The notes below the pieces were generated by a model that saw only the letters and a program-made list of their open reading frames with translations, did not search any database and was not told the origin of the DNA. Made by a program: the position numbers and the translations under genes. Shown in pieces: positions 13,501 through 23,974 of a stretch of DNA of 64,000 nt. Source of the stretch: Glandiceps talaboti (lineage: Eukaryota > Hemichordata > Enteropneusta > Spengelidae); the NCBI RefSeq assembly GCF_964340395.1, contig NC_135552.1, forward strand, positions 2,310,517-2,374,516, in the 5' to 3' direction. Each line of letters opens with the position of its first letter. The stretch's first letter is position 1.

Positions 13501-16500
13501 CTTCCAACCCGTCTCCATGATACGTTCACACTCATGTACATTGTGTACACTGTGCATGGATAGATCTATCACAAATAAAGATGAATTATGACTTGATAGA
13601 ATGTACAATATCAATAGTTTGATTGTCTCAAAGTCATCTACATGCATACTTACACTATTAGCATTTCTACATCATTTACATTTGTACCTGTGATTACTTG
13701 TATTGGTATGTATTGATATTTGTGCTACAGAGAATGATGCAAACACAGACCCAATACTTCTATGCAAATGAGTATGCAATTCTTACTTCTGTGCAAATGA
13801 GTATGTAATTCTTACTTCTATGTAAATGAGTATGCAATTATGCGATTCTTACTTCTATGCAAAGGAGAATTCATTCTTACTTCTATGCAAATGAGTGCAA
13901 TTCTTACTTCTATGCAAAGGAGAATGCAATTCTTACTTCTATGCAAAGGAGAATGCAATTCTTACTTCTATGCAAAGGAGAATGCAATTCTTACTTCTAT
14001 GCAAAGGAGAATGCAATTCTTACTTCTATGCAAATGAGTACACATTTTGTAGTTCTGTGCAAATGTTTATGCAATTCTTACTTCTATGCAAAGGAGAATG
14101 CAATTCTTACTTCTATGCAAAGGAGAATGCAATTCTTACTTCTATGCAAAGGAGAATGCAATTCTTACTTCTATGCAAAGGAGAATGCAATTCTTACTTC
14201 TAATTCTATGCAAATGAGTATGCATTTCTTACTTTTATACAAATGTACAAATGTGTATGCAATTCTTCCATATACATGTACAATGTACACTAAATAATGT
14301 GAACACAAAGTTGTATTTTTTAAACAAAATTTGCTGTTCTGGATAAATATAATGTATAATGACAGAACCACATTATGTGAGGGTACTTGGGTTATTTGAC
14401 AAAACCACATGATGTGAGGGTACTTGGGGTAGTTGACAAAACCACATGATGTGAGGGTACTTGGGGTAGTTGACAAAACCACATGATGTGAGGGTACTTG
14501 GGGTAGTTGACAAAACCACATGATGTGAGGGTACTTGGGTTATTTGACAAAACCACATGATGCGAGGGTACTTGGGGTAGTTGACAAAACCACATGATGT
14601 GAGGGTACTTGGGTTATTTGACAAAACCACATGATGTGAGGGTACTTGGGTTATTTGACAAAACCACATGATGTGAGGGTACTTGGGGTAGTTGACAAAA
14701 CCACATGATGTGAGGGTACTTGGGGTAGTTGACAGAACCACACGATGTGAGGGTACTTGGGGTATTTAACAGAACCACATGATATGAGGGTACTTGGGGT
14801 AGTTGACAAAACCACATGATGTGAGGGTACTTGGGGTATTTAACAAAACCACATGATATGAGGGTACTTGGTATATTTAACACAACCACATGATGTGAGG
14901 GTACTTGGGGTATTTAACAGAACCACATGATGTGAGGGTACTTTGGGTATTTGTACTCATGCTTGTGGTGTTTCTGCTGCATTTCCACTTATTATTGTAT
15001 ACTTGTGAAGTTATGACTGCAGAGAACATCCTATCTACTTGTGTCAATACCCCAAATAATCCACAATCTCAATTCTCCTATGTTCATCAAGGAAATTAAA
15101 AGGTATCAAAAAGATTTTTACCTTTTACATATACACCTCTCTCAGGATGCTCTTTTAATTCTAATTTCTTCTTGGTGTCTTTGGATAAAAGGTCACGGAT
15201 TTCTTCATTGTAAATTTCTAAGTAAGACGCATGCACTAAGTACTTGAAGTTTTCAGCCACTCCAATGTTTTCAAAGATGTGTTCAAAGGCCCTGGGAATG
15301 ATACCCCTTTGTGTGGCTGGATCCTGAATTCCCTGCATACTGAATGACTTTCCACAGCCAGTCTGACCATATGCAAATACTGTGCCATTATAACCCTCCA
15401 ACACACCCTATGCATATCAAAGAAAACAAACATATTGATGAGATACATGTACACCTAAGATTTTGCAATTAGACCAACAAGCTGTGTATATATCTCTACT
15501 GCTCAGTGCTACATGTATATAAAGATCTGAAATAATTAAATGTTGCCACATATTACAATACCAAAGATCAACATATTTATTTGGCTTGAAAAGTCATGAC
15601 TGAACATTGTGAACTGCTGATATCACTTACAGAACCAATCTGCGTAAAATCTGATGTGGTGAAAGCGGCTAGATGTCTTTATTTGCCTCTATTTCCATCG
15701 TTTTGTGACATTTGTTTTGTTCCGGGTGATTGCCGCCTTCCCACATTTGACCCTGTGTAGTTGAAAATCTTGTTTGAATCTCAAGGATCTTGAAAGGTTT
15801 ATTCAACAGAACAAAACAAATGACTCAAAACGATGGAAATAGAGGTAAATAAAGACATCTAGCCAATTTCACCACATCCGATTTGATTCAGATTGTTATA
15901 GAGCCTGATACATACATACATACATACATATCTACATCTAAACATCCATATAGTATTTTCTGGCTGACAGTGACACTAACTAACTTAACTTAACTGTTTA
16001 TTATTACCATTGGGATACATTCATTGTAGCACAGATTTTGTTAAAACTCAATTTTGTGACCTACAGTCTGCATATTGATTAGCATGACTGCATACATTAC
16101 GAGTCATGTACTCCTGAAGGTATTTGAGTCTTTGTCTTTCATACATTGTTATTTGCACAACATACACATGTACGGCACAGTTAATTTTTGACTGGTTTTA
16201 AATCCTGGGCAGAAGGGCCTCATGGGTACTGGCTAGTTAACCAATGAGTTTTGAGGATTTAGGATTATCTACTTTACTTAATAAACAGAGTTGGCTTGTA
16301 AACTTACATGTACTTTTAAATTTAGTATTATTCTGCAACCAGCCACGCCAGCATTACAAGCTGCTTTATTTTTGCTGTATGAAACTTAGTTTCACTACAC
16401 CATATTGTGTGCGTGCCCTGGACTAATAAAGTGCCCACAACTCCTGCTGTTTATGACTGCCCAGGATTTAATACTAGGGACAGTTTTGAGTCTTTTGTCT

Positions 16501-19073
16501 TTCATACATTGTTAAATATTTGCACAACATATACACATGTACTACTTGGGACAGTTTTGAGTCTGGATGGTATTTACCCAATCTTTGGAAGGAATTATTT
16601 GATTTCACAGTTTGGGTTTGATCAAAATACTTCAATCACCCACCATACATGTATCTGTATATAATGATTTATATATGAATAAATACAATGATGCCTTCTG
16701 AATGTGAATTATCATTCAATAGTTAGCTCAGACTGAAATCAAAGAAACTGTGCCTGGGGCACTTCAAATACGCAAATATCATTACAGATTTTAGAACACG
16801 GTAACTGCTTAACTTATCAAAATGCATGCACATATCAAAGAAATGTACATCACCATGTCAGCATGTCCCTTGAGAAATTATCCTCACACATAAACTACAC
16901 CGCTAGGTCCTATGGGAAATCTACTTTGAGAATAATGTAATTTTCAGTGACCATAAAGCCATCAGTTGCTTTTAACAAACTCTGCATTTCAATTCATAGT
17001 ATCAGTTAAATATAACTATGATGACAAATTATGTGTAGACACAAAATAGAACAAAATACTGTAGGGAGAAGTTACATGAATAAATTGACATTCAAAGAGA
17101 CTTGGTTGTATTTTATACCTTGCTGCAGTTACTTGGACTATTAAAATGACATCTGTAAATGCCCTTGAAACAGCTTTACTACAATCTAATCAACATCTTA
17201 TTGAGATGGTTTAGTAATTTATTGCAATCAGTTTGATTGTCGTTGTGTCTAAAGAAAACTGCTTTCAATTCACTGTATTTCCTAAAGTGTGTTGTCATTG
17301 AGAAAAATCACTTCATTACTTACATTGTATTTTAGTGTAAAGATATTAATGATTAGCCCTGGTAACCATTTTTCTCATTTAGATAAGTCAAAGGTTATCA
17401 CCTACAATCTGAACATTAAACTTAAATTGTCTGAGTTCTAACTACAATAAATACATACTAGGCATACAACATGTAAACAAAGAAATGAAAACCTCTAGCA
17501 AAGTTTGATTGGAATTCTAATGAGATGAAGACCTACTTTACATGGCTCTGTAATTTTTTTGAGGGGACAACTGATCTGCATGTTGTGACAAAGACACCTA
17601 GACCTTATATTCAAAATTCTGACATTAAAAATACCGCCAATGGCATTGTAGCAGAGCTGTACAATTTTTAACAATGTTTATCCATATGCTAGTCCATGCT
17701 AACAATAGGTGTTCATTTGCTGAATGACTATCCAGTTGCCTATCCAACCATGTTGCTATCTTTGTGATATACGCAATCATTTGGCTGTTGTTATGGGTGT
17801 GGTCATGTTGCTAGATATATTTGCGTACATTCTTTAATGTTTTTGTTCACTTGTGTATGAATTTCTGATATCATCTTAGCAATACATGTGATTATTTGGC
17901 TGTTGCTATGGGCATGGTCTTGTTGCTAGACACATTTGCATACATTTTTAAATGTTAATTCATTTGTCTATTAATCCCTGTTGTTATCTTCGCACTATAT
18001 GTGATCATTTGGCTATTGCTATGGGCGTGGTCTTGTTGTTAGACAAATTTACATACATTTTTTGAATGTTTATTCGTTTGTCTTTCAATTCCTATTGTTA
18101 TCTTTGCAATATACGTGATTATTTGGCAGTTGCTATGTGCGTGGCCTTGTTGCTAGGCAAATTTACATATATTTTTGAACGTTTAGTCAATTGTTTATTA
18201 ATCCCTGTTATTCTCTTTGTGAAATACACGACGGTTTGGCTGTTGCCATGGGCATGGCCATAGTTGCTAGGGATATTTGCATACATTTTTTGTTTACTCA
18301 CTTGCCTACCAGATGACATTTTATTTAACCAAAATATATTGCCATTTGGTTGTTGCTAAAGGCGTGGTCATGGTTGCTAGGGCCAATTTTGTCAAAATGT
18401 TTTGAAGAAAATCTGCATAATAACACTTTAAGAAACATCTCAACAAATTTCAATCTCATTGACCAAGTACTTTGCGAGATATAAGTTTATGACCGAAAAT
18501 GAACATTTTTACACCTAATTTGCATATCACTGATGACATCACTGTATCCTTAATATTTCTTCAACTATACATCCCTAGATGCATTCCCATTAAAATTCAG
18601 TCCAATCTGCTCAGTAGTTTTGGAATTATTGATTTTTGACCGAAAAGACACATTTTTAGCCCTAATTTGCATATCACTGATGGGACCATCATATCATGGA
18701 CATTTCTTAGTATAAACATCCTGAAGAATGTTTCACCAAAATTTCAGCCCAATCTGCCCAGTAGTTTTTAAGTTGAAGCTTTTCGACCAAAAATCACATT
18801 TTTTGACCCAAATCACACACCAGTGATAAGATCATTTTGATTTGAACAATTTCCCAACCAGACACCCAAGGTAATGCACCCAAAAAATATCATGGCAATC
18901 AGTCCAGCAGTTTTTGACTTGAAGTCGTTTACATACAAACACACACACAGACACACAGACAGACAGACACACATACACACACACACACACACACCCACAC
19001 ACACTCATGCGTGCACATACACACACAGACACAGACATAGACACAGACACAGACACAGACACACAGACACACA

Positions 19074-19141
<68 letters not shown>

Positions 19142-20073
19142 AGGCAATCCCTATAGCACTACTGAACCTCAGTTCAGTTGTACTAACAATGAACAAAGAA
19201 ATGATATCATTGTGAGTCCAAACACACTAAACTGAATACATGTACATAAAACTAGTCATGTATTTCCTCATGACTCATATGCCTTTCAGAGTTTATAGAA
19301 ATGGAAATATCTATCAGCTCACAGACATTTCCGTTCTGGAAAGCTTGAAAGTTAGTAAAGAATGAGTCATACAATTAAACTGCAATATGGTTAGACTACA
19401 ACACTTGTCATTTGTTATGCTACAAGTATTGTATGCTTCAATGATTCTACCCTGGAGCTTGACATGTTTACATGATAAGACACTACATACCATGTACCTG
19501 TCACCAACACTTTGAAGCTAAGCTTTCCTGGAAGAAATTCCACTTTGATGCAAAGCTGTCTACGTTTTAAAGCCTTTGGGTATTTATAAAGTACATGAAT
19601 GAAAACAAAGTGTAACTACTATTTGCACTAAGATCTTCTTACATCTTGTGTATGAATCTGCCATGGTGTATTCAATACATTGGATATTTGATGGCAATCC
19701 TATTCAACTTGTCAACAAAACACATTGTTAGATGATCAGACTTCTTTTCAATCTCATACTTTACAGTTACACCCTGAATACTTAGAACTGGGCAGAGAAT
19801 AAAATAACACATACAACACCTATGATGATAAAATGAAATAATACTTACATCAACGAGTGGATAGGCAATATCATTGTATATCGCTTCAGTGGTGGAATCA
19901 ATATAATAAGCTCCATCAAAGGTGAACATTTTGGGCGGATCATTGGAATTTGGTTTGACTATTGCACATTGTCCTTTGTTGCCATCCATTTTCATCACTG
20001 TCTTGCACTTCATGTTTAGCTCCCTCTCGTTGAGAGGACGGCATCGCACGATTACTTTCACAGCCTCAGACAT
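428..20073 (-). CDS. KIF17: Kinesin-2 family motor KIF17/OSM-3-like, residues 1-455 (C-terminal half beyond the window)
   Basis: Plus-end-directed microtubule motor. KIF17/OSM-3 homodimers carry cargo in cilia (intraflagellar transport) and in neuronal dendrites. Seven exons, 19849-20073, 15122-15407, 13332-13565, 12194-12343, 7152-7379, 1652-1752 and 428-569, have GT..AG borders and compatible phases, giving 1366 nt or 455 codons plus one base. Seen: kinesin start [18 protein letters not shown]-loop GQTGCGKS at 89-96, switch I NADSSRSH at 202-209, switch II DLAGSE at 238-243, the [20 protein letters not shown] region near 284-302, and an [11 protein letters not shown] neck. Charged heptad-like sequence starts near residue 385. 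The exact N-terminal start and the [11 protein letters not shown] and ERGVYVKG segments fit vertebrate KIF17, as remembered, better than KIF3A/B. Vertebrate KIF17 has about 1030 residues, so about half the protein and the tail lie below position 1. No frameshift or stop in the exons. KIF17 versus a lineage-specific OSM-3 name is uncertain; kinesin-2 is not. Confidence 0.95.
610..1575. mobile_element. Helitron-like non-autonomous element, copy A
   Basis: It shares long stretches with 17690-19186 in the same orientation. The order is the same in both: modules around GGCTGTTGCTATGG, then TGGTTGCTAGG, then modules around TTTGCATATCACTGAT, then TTCCCAA..AGACACCCAAGGTAA, then an (ACAG)n tract (1433-1528), then a terminal hairpin ACTGAAC/GTTCAGT (1547-1553 and 1561-1567), then TGTG and CTAA at 1572-1575. 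A 3' hairpin just before CTRR is a Helitron hallmark, and internal minisatellites plus a 3' microsatellite suit Helentron-derived elements. The 5' end is not sharp and no transposase is present. Sits in the KIF17 intron between exons 6 and 7. Confidence 0.6.
1433..1528. repeat. (ACAG)n/(GATA)n microsatellite
   Basis: Almost uninterrupted CAGA tetranucleotides, ending in a few GATA units. It is the microsatellite part of Helitron-like copy A. Confidence 0.95.
1652..1752 (-). CDS. KIF17: KIF17 coding exon 6
   Basis: 101 nt, completing residue 375 (Gly) and coding 376-408. It reads [14 protein letters not shown] and ends in KEKEKIRQ, which runs into EYEEKL of exon 7 just as vertebrate KIF17 runs into EEYEERL. 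Acceptor AACAG at 1753-1757; donor GTGTGT below 1652 is weaker than the other donors in this gene. This linker between neck and stalk is poorly conserved, so the call rests on phase, splice sites and the join to exon 7. Confidence 0.8.
1753..4639. other. Intron sequence without recognisable genes
   Basis: Unique AT-rich sequence. Only small structure is visible: a 39-bp direct duplication around GTACTGTATAAACAACTC at 3225-3300. Short frames here (for example 3629-3832 and 3750-3968) have no family signature. Confidence 0.7.
4640..5994. repeat. 50-bp tandem array, about 27 copies
   Basis: Unit starts TGACTCTGACATCATCTATC and ends TATATGCTGTACAT. Length variants recur: 48 bp (CATTAAACC replacing CATTCTAACC) and 51 bp (CTAGTATAGT replacing CTATATAGT). 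Lies in the KIF17 intron between exons 5 and 6. Confidence 0.97.
6750..7035. repeat. Degenerate ~76-bp tandem repeat, 4 copies
   Basis: Four diverged copies each carry CCTTGTCAT and, later, GGCGATGTTTG (near 6778, 6853, 6929 and 7009). More diverged, so probably older, than the neighbouring arrays. The stretch 5995-6749 before it is unique intron sequence with nothing recognisable. Confidence 0.8.
7152..7379 (-). CDS. KIF17: KIF17 coding exon 5 (end of motor domain, neck)
   Basis: 228 nt, residues 300-374 plus split codons. It contains [20 protein letters not shown], then [20 protein letters not shown], closing the motor core and giving the neck linker of a plus-end kinesin. It then enters the neck coil with [16 protein letters not shown]. 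Acceptor TAG above 7379, consensus donor GTAAGT below 7152. The exon lies only about 40 bp from the edge of the 4.1-kb array. Confidence 0.96.
7421..11559. repeat. 49-bp tandem array, about 84 copies, with higher-order duplications
   Basis: Unit starts AAGGTACATGGTTTCCATAG and ends GGCTAACTA. Recurrent variants: 45-bp units lacking GATA in CCATAGATAGTG, CTGACTAAGG for CTAACTAAGG, AAGTTACATGG for AAGGTACATGG, CTATGGC for CTAAGGC, CATATATAG for CATAGATAG. Runs of variants recur in the same order, showing block duplication (see findings). It fills most of the KIF17 intron between exons 4 and 5. Confidence 0.97.
11560..12193. other. Intron remainder with a degenerate ~30-bp repeat
   Basis: Mostly unique AT-rich sequence. 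From about 11910 to 12072 a short motif around CAGTTTGTTGGAAAG recurs about six times with changes. No gene signature. Confidence 0.65.
12194..12343 (-). CDS. KIF17: KIF17 coding exon 4 (motor domain)
   Basis: 150 nt, residues 250-298. It contains [20 protein letters not shown] (relay helix alpha-4 with the conserved [10 protein letters not shown]), then [19 protein letters not shown] and LTRLLQDSL. Acceptor TTTCAG and donor GTAAGT are consensus, and the frame joins exon 3 (..KTG) and exon 5 (GGNT..) without loss. Confidence 0.97.
12344..13331. other. KIF17 intron 3, no features
   Basis: About 1 kb of unique AT-rich sequence. I see no repeat, RNA gene or coding signature. Confidence 0.7.
13332..13565 (-). 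CDS. KIF17: KIF17 coding exon 3 (switch I and II)
   Basis: 234 nt, residues 171-249. It contains the invariant [20 protein letters not shown] then RSHSIFTI (switch I) and [12 protein letters not shown] (switch II). Acceptor GATAG above 13565, donor GTAGGT below 13332; phase 1 at both ends. Confidence 0.97.
13745..14265. repeat. 29-bp tandem array, about 17 copies
   Basis: Unit GCAATTCTTACTTCTATGCA followed by AAGGAGAAT. Diverged copies lie at both edges (AAATGAGTA replacing AAGGAGAAT) and near-identical ones in the middle. Because 29 is not a multiple of 3, long open frames cycle through all three frames and are not genes. Confidence 0.95.
14360..14950. repeat. 37-bp tandem array, about 16 copies
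   Basis: Unit begins AACCACATGATGTGAGGGTA and continues CTTGGGGTAGTTGACA. Variants alternate between GGGTAGTT, GGTTATTT and GGGTATTT. It follows the 29-bp array after ~95 bp; the two units are unrelated. Confidence 0.95.
15122..15407 (-). CDS. KIF17: KIF17 coding exon 2 (P-loop)
   Basis: 286 nt, residues 76-170 plus one base. It begins [20 protein letters not shown], holding the nucleotide-binding P-loop, then [16 protein letters not shown] and [13 protein letters not shown]. It ends [15 protein letters not shown], with Gly/Asp completed across the splice. Cys replaces the more usual Ser in GQTGxGKS, a common and tolerated change. Confidence 0.97.
15636..15896. repeat. Inverted repeat, ~87-bp arms, foldback or MITE-like
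   Basis: Arm 15636-15722 is the imperfect reverse complement of 15809-15896, for example AGATGTCTTTATTTGCCTCT against its complement near 15838-15860. The spacer is ~86 bp. No transposase, and target duplications are not clear. Lies in KIF17 intron 1. Confidence 0.85.
15897..17689. other. KIF17 intron 1 interior
   Basis: Mostly unique. A short CATA tract lies near 15910. A ~50-bp segment with GTCTTTCATACATTGTTA and CACAACATA occurs near 16130 and again near 16495 in direct orientation. No coding signature. Confidence 0.65.
17690..19186. mobile_element. Helitron-like non-autonomous element, copy B
   Basis: Longer relative of 610-1575. It opens with about five ~115-bp modules around TTTGGCTGTTGCTATGGGC, continues with ~150-bp modules around TTTGCATATCACTGATG, then a long CA/CAGA tract, then hairpin ACTGAAC/GTTCAGT (19161-19167 and 19172-19178), TGTA and CTAA at 19183-19186. 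The match to copy A ends at the same CTAA, supporting a real terminus. The 5' border is uncertain by tens of bases. Confidence 0.6.
18937..19141. repeat. (CA)n/(CAGA)n microsatellite
   Basis: CA dinucleotides with CAGA interruptions, then pure CA to 19141. Same position in copy B as the (ACAG)n tract of copy A. Confidence 0.97.
19849..20073 (-). CDS. KIF17: KIF17 coding exon 1 (start codon)
   Basis: 225 nt, residues 1-75: [17 protein letters not shown] at the N terminus, then [14 protein letters not shown] and [13 protein letters not shown] is at 20073-20071 in an AAAATGTC context and matches the usual KIF17 start. Donor GTAAGT at 19843-19848. Upstream, minus strand 20081-20082 reads AG after a pyrimidine-rich run (CTTTTCCTTTTTATTATTTT), a good acceptor, so the exon itself probably begins at 20080 with only 7 nt of leader. 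Confidence 0.96.
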
Positions 20074-20080
20074 TTTGGAA

Positions 20081-20110
20081 CTATACATGTAGATGAAAAA
20101 TAATAAAAAG
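20081..20110 (-). promoter_or_regulatory. Probable splice acceptor ahead of the KIF17 start codon
   Basis: A minus-strand pyrimidine-rich tract followed by TACATGTATAG, 7 nt before the ATG. It predicts a spliced 5' leader, so the promoter is not here but further toward higher coordinates. The stretch 20111-20675 shows nothing else recognisable. Confidence 0.6.
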
Positions 20111-20675
20111 GAAAAGGTCACCCAAATTGTTAGTTAAGATATATTACATGTACATGTACCATAAATAACAATGCAGAAATATGAAATATGTTTTGCTGTG
20201 ATTGTCATTATATAAACATGTCCACATAAACAATAGATGTGGAAACAGTTGACTGACATGTACATGTACTATAATACACTGACCATTAATAAAAACATTT
20301 AGTGAAAAGACAACTGTCACTTCACTATGTTTCAGTGTTTTATTCCCTCTTGTTTTTTGTTTTTTATTTTGCTGTTTTGTGTGTTTGCATAATCTAATAA
20401 TATCTTCACATGATTCAAATTAACAATCACTTCACTAGATTCATACTTGATGCCCCTCCCCTACCTCCCACACACACACCATGCACTGTATACATTACAT
20501 CAACTATAGAGTTACTAAAGATAAATTATCCCCTGTAATCTCATTATTTCTAGTTGGTCAACATCCTGAAGGACAGAGTTTACTCAGGATACCCTGCTTT
20601 CATAATTGATTAGATTATTACACTCAAATTAATTAAGTCTCACTGATTGATATGATATGAAGATCTCAACACTAC

Positions 20676-21137
20676 ACATGTGACAATCTTGTGACAATCT
20701 GATGTGACAATCTTGTGACAATCTGATGTGACAATCTTGTGACAATCTGATGTGACAATCTTGTGACAATCTGATGTGACAATCTTGTGACAATCTGATG
20801 TGACAATCTTGTGACAATCTGATGTGACAATCTTGTGACAATCTGATGTGACAATCTTGTGACAATCTGATGTGACAATCTTGTGACAATCTGATTCTGA
20901 TGTGACAATCTTGTGACAATCTGATGTGACAATCTTGTGACAATCTGATGTGACAATCTTGTGACAATCTGATGTGACAATCTTGTGACAATCTGATGTG
21001 ACAATCTTGTGACAATCTGATGTGACAATCTTGTGACAATCTGATTCTGATGTGACAATCTTGTGACAATCTGATGTGACAATCTTGTGACAATCTGATG
21101 TGACAATCTTGTGACAATCTGATGTGACAATCTTGTT
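20676..21137. repeat. 24-bp tandem array, about 19 copies
   Basis: Unit TGTGACAATCTTGTGACAAT + CTGA, itself built of two related 12-mers (GTGACAATCTGA and GTGACAATCTT). Two units carry a 6-bp CTGATT insertion (near 20891 and 21041), which are 150 bp apart in identical surroundings. The period is a multiple of 3, so the minus strand stays open for 188 codons; I read this as satellite, not gene. Confidence 0.96.
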
Positions 21138-21883
21138 TACAAGAACAGATTAAACCAGATTGCCAAGTCTTAGCGCTAATAATATGGTACTGCATAGAAA
21201 ATGTTTGTTGATTCTAGAGAATAGTTAATTTTGATTTCCAATTTTACACTGTACATGTACATGTTGCATGTACTGAAATTACTACATGTACATGTATATA
21301 TACAATACATATACATGTATATCACTACTACAACCACTATACCTTTTTGGTAGTATAGATATAGAGCCAAACTCAGACCATAAATTAAAACCTGTGAATT
21401 TGAAACTAAAACAAATTTTGATTCCAGAACAAGGAAACAATGTTAATGTTTTTGATTGCAACTACAATACATACATGTATACAGGGTGGAGAACCCAGCC
21501 AACATACACACCTAGCTACATTTGTACAGTAATTAAATTTTGCAAATCTCAATGATGTTTGTTTTATTTTAGAAGTTTGGTTTCAAATTACACTGTACAT
21601 ACAACATGTACATGTATGTATCCCGTGTTAGGTCCAGGTAGAAATGTACATGTGCAGGCAACTTACAAATCATGAATTAATGTATTTGATGGGTATTGAA
21701 ATAAACAAAACTGTACTTAGTATATATACAACCATGTACATGTCAATACACATCACTTGTCCTTAATTTGCTAATATTTTCTTCATATTTTTGAGAGTTG
21801 AGTCAATCCAGACTACATATACATTTTGTATATATACAGGGACCTGTTGTTTGTAGGAGTATATGTACATGTACATACATGTA

Positions 21884-21895
<12 letters not shown>
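21138..21895. other. Intergenic or leader-intron sequence rich in ACATGTACATGT
   Basis: Unique AT-rich DNA with many copies of the palindrome TACATGTACA. No gene seen. Confidence 0.6.
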
Positions 21896-21935
<40 letters not shown>

Positions 21936-21962
21936 GGTGGATGTGTGTGTGTGGATGTGTGG

Positions 21963-22037
<75 letters not shown>
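21896..22037. repeat. (TG)n microsatellite
   Basis: TG dinucleotides interrupted by TGTGGATG near 21930-21965. It makes overlapping Cys/Val frames on plus and His/Thr frames on minus, all spurious. Confidence 0.98.
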
Positions 22038-22038
<1 letters not shown>

Positions 22039-22716
22039 TTTTCTCTTTGCAACAGTCCTCATACATGTAACTAGACAGACAGTAGGCAGCCTGATTAAAT
22101 CAAACATATTTCTCCCAGCAGTACAAGTATTTTTCATATTCGAAAGGGAAATCTAAATTTCAGTAACACTAACAGGTTGGAAACCTAGAGGAAATATATT
22201 TGATCTACACATATACATCTACTTATCAAAAAGAACTGTAAAAAAGACGGATACATTGACATATTTATTTCTCTCGGTTACAATACCACAGATAAAAATG
22301 AAGGACATTATATACAGTTATAGTCACCAATTTTATATTTGGTTGCTACATGTACAATGTAGCTTGGAGAACACAATTGCTCATTCCCTAATCTGTAAAT
22401 AGCAGTTTGTTATTTAGTGAAATTGGTCAATTTTGATAAGGTGGGTCACAGTCAGCAACAATAATAATTCGCTCACCAATATAAATAAACTTGTAATAAT
22501 AGGTAACCCAAACTATTGGTAAGTGCTCCTTATCTTTTCCAATAAAACACTGATGACAATGTTTTATCAGACAGTACATGTACATGTATACTACAATCAA
22601 GTGCAGTGCAGAGTCACTCTAGACATGTACACATACTGCATTTTTACAATCTATAAAGTGGTCTGCTTGGTAAAAAATGTTATGTTATCATTTACTTAGA
22701 GTCCATTGATGTATGT

Positions 22717-22950
22717 GACATTCCATTTCTGACAACATATATGTATGTTACATTCCATTTCTGACAACATACATGTATGTTACATTCCATTTCTGACAAC
22801 ATACATGTATGTTACATTCCATTTCTGACAACATACATGTATGTTACATTCCATTTCTGACAACATACATGTATGTTACATTCCATTTCTGACAACATAC
22901 ATGTATGTTACATTCCATTTCTGACAACATACATGTATGTGACATTTAAT
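22717..22950. repeat. 32-bp tandem array, 7 copies
   Basis: Unit ATTCCATTTCTGACAACATA + CATGTATGTTAC, nearly invariant. The inner ACATACATGTATGT is palindromic. 22038-22716 before it and 22951-23664 after it hold nothing recognisable. Confidence 0.95.
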
Positions 22951-23664
22951 TTTGCAGGCCACCAGAATAGCACTGATAATTCCTACACTATTTGAACAGT
23001 GTTTGTTGTAAAACATACATACATAGCAATCTACATTTTGAAATGTTGAAGTACACAGCAAATAGCAACAGTATTCATAATCCTTCCCAATGGAAATCAA
23101 TAACAGAGTGACTATTCTAAGTTCTTTGTTTTCAAATCAATGGACTAGGAGTACTGCTATTGTATTGTGCAATGTTTAGTTGCTTGTAGGCAGACCCGTT
23201 TCACTGCATTGATTGATTTATGATACAATCATTCCATTTGTGTATTTGCTGTACCATTAGTATTCAAACACTTAGCCTATTACTGTATTTTAAGGACGTA
23301 CACTGTACACAGCTGATACCCTCACATAAAAATTAACAAATACAAGATATATCAATGCATAAAAATGTGGTCTATTTACATGTAGTATTGTATGCATGTG
23401 ATTTAGTGGTTTTGATGCATTAAAACTTGTGTGGTTGGATTACAGTGATATCCTGATATTCAGAATGAGATAAAGATAAATATTATGATGTACATGTACA
23501 ACAAAACAAGAATCTATGGTCAGCTTTTGCAATTCTGTTGTTAAAACAGGTCAGGAGTTAAAATTTATGATGGCCCAAGGTCCCTGACGAGCTGATACAA
23601 TGAAATTGTGTGGATAAAATTAGATGTTGTCAATTGACAGTTTTCAGGTACAGAGATATGTACA

Positions 23665-23690
23665 TTTTTTTTTTTTTTTTTTTTTTTTTT
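23665..23690. repeat. Poly(T) tract
   Basis: About 26 T, then TATTAGTTTTTTTTTATT. It could be the reverse-strand poly(A) tail of a retroposed sequence, but I see no recognisable body beside it. Confidence 0.8.
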
Positions 23691-23974
23691 TATTAGTTTT
23701 TTTTTATTAATTTCCAAAACAACTGCAAGACAATACAAAGGCAAACAATACATTACAGAGAAAACACAGGACGTACAAACAGAGAGGGGGAGGGTTAGTT
23801 AACTTAATTAAATAAATTAATACATGGGATTGGAAATAATTACAATTGATAAAGAATAATGTAACAATATCTTGAACAGAAATATCCGTCTGTAATGAAA
23901 GGACTAAGCACAGAATCCTAACTTGATCACAGGATCACAGAGATATGTACATTGTAATAACTCAATTTATACAC

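Noticed and set aside
13857-14297. Possible extra KIF17 exon between exons 2 and 3
   Set aside because: Exons 2 and 3 join directly in phase (VYVKD LSMHS) with no missing family sequence.
13840-14741. Open frames with [10 protein letters not shown] and [10 protein letters not shown] repeats
   Set aside because: 29- and 37-bp satellites read through all frames.
20629-21195. 188-codon HIRLSQDC-repeat frame
   Set aside because: 24-bp array; a second frame is equally open, which a real gene would not show.
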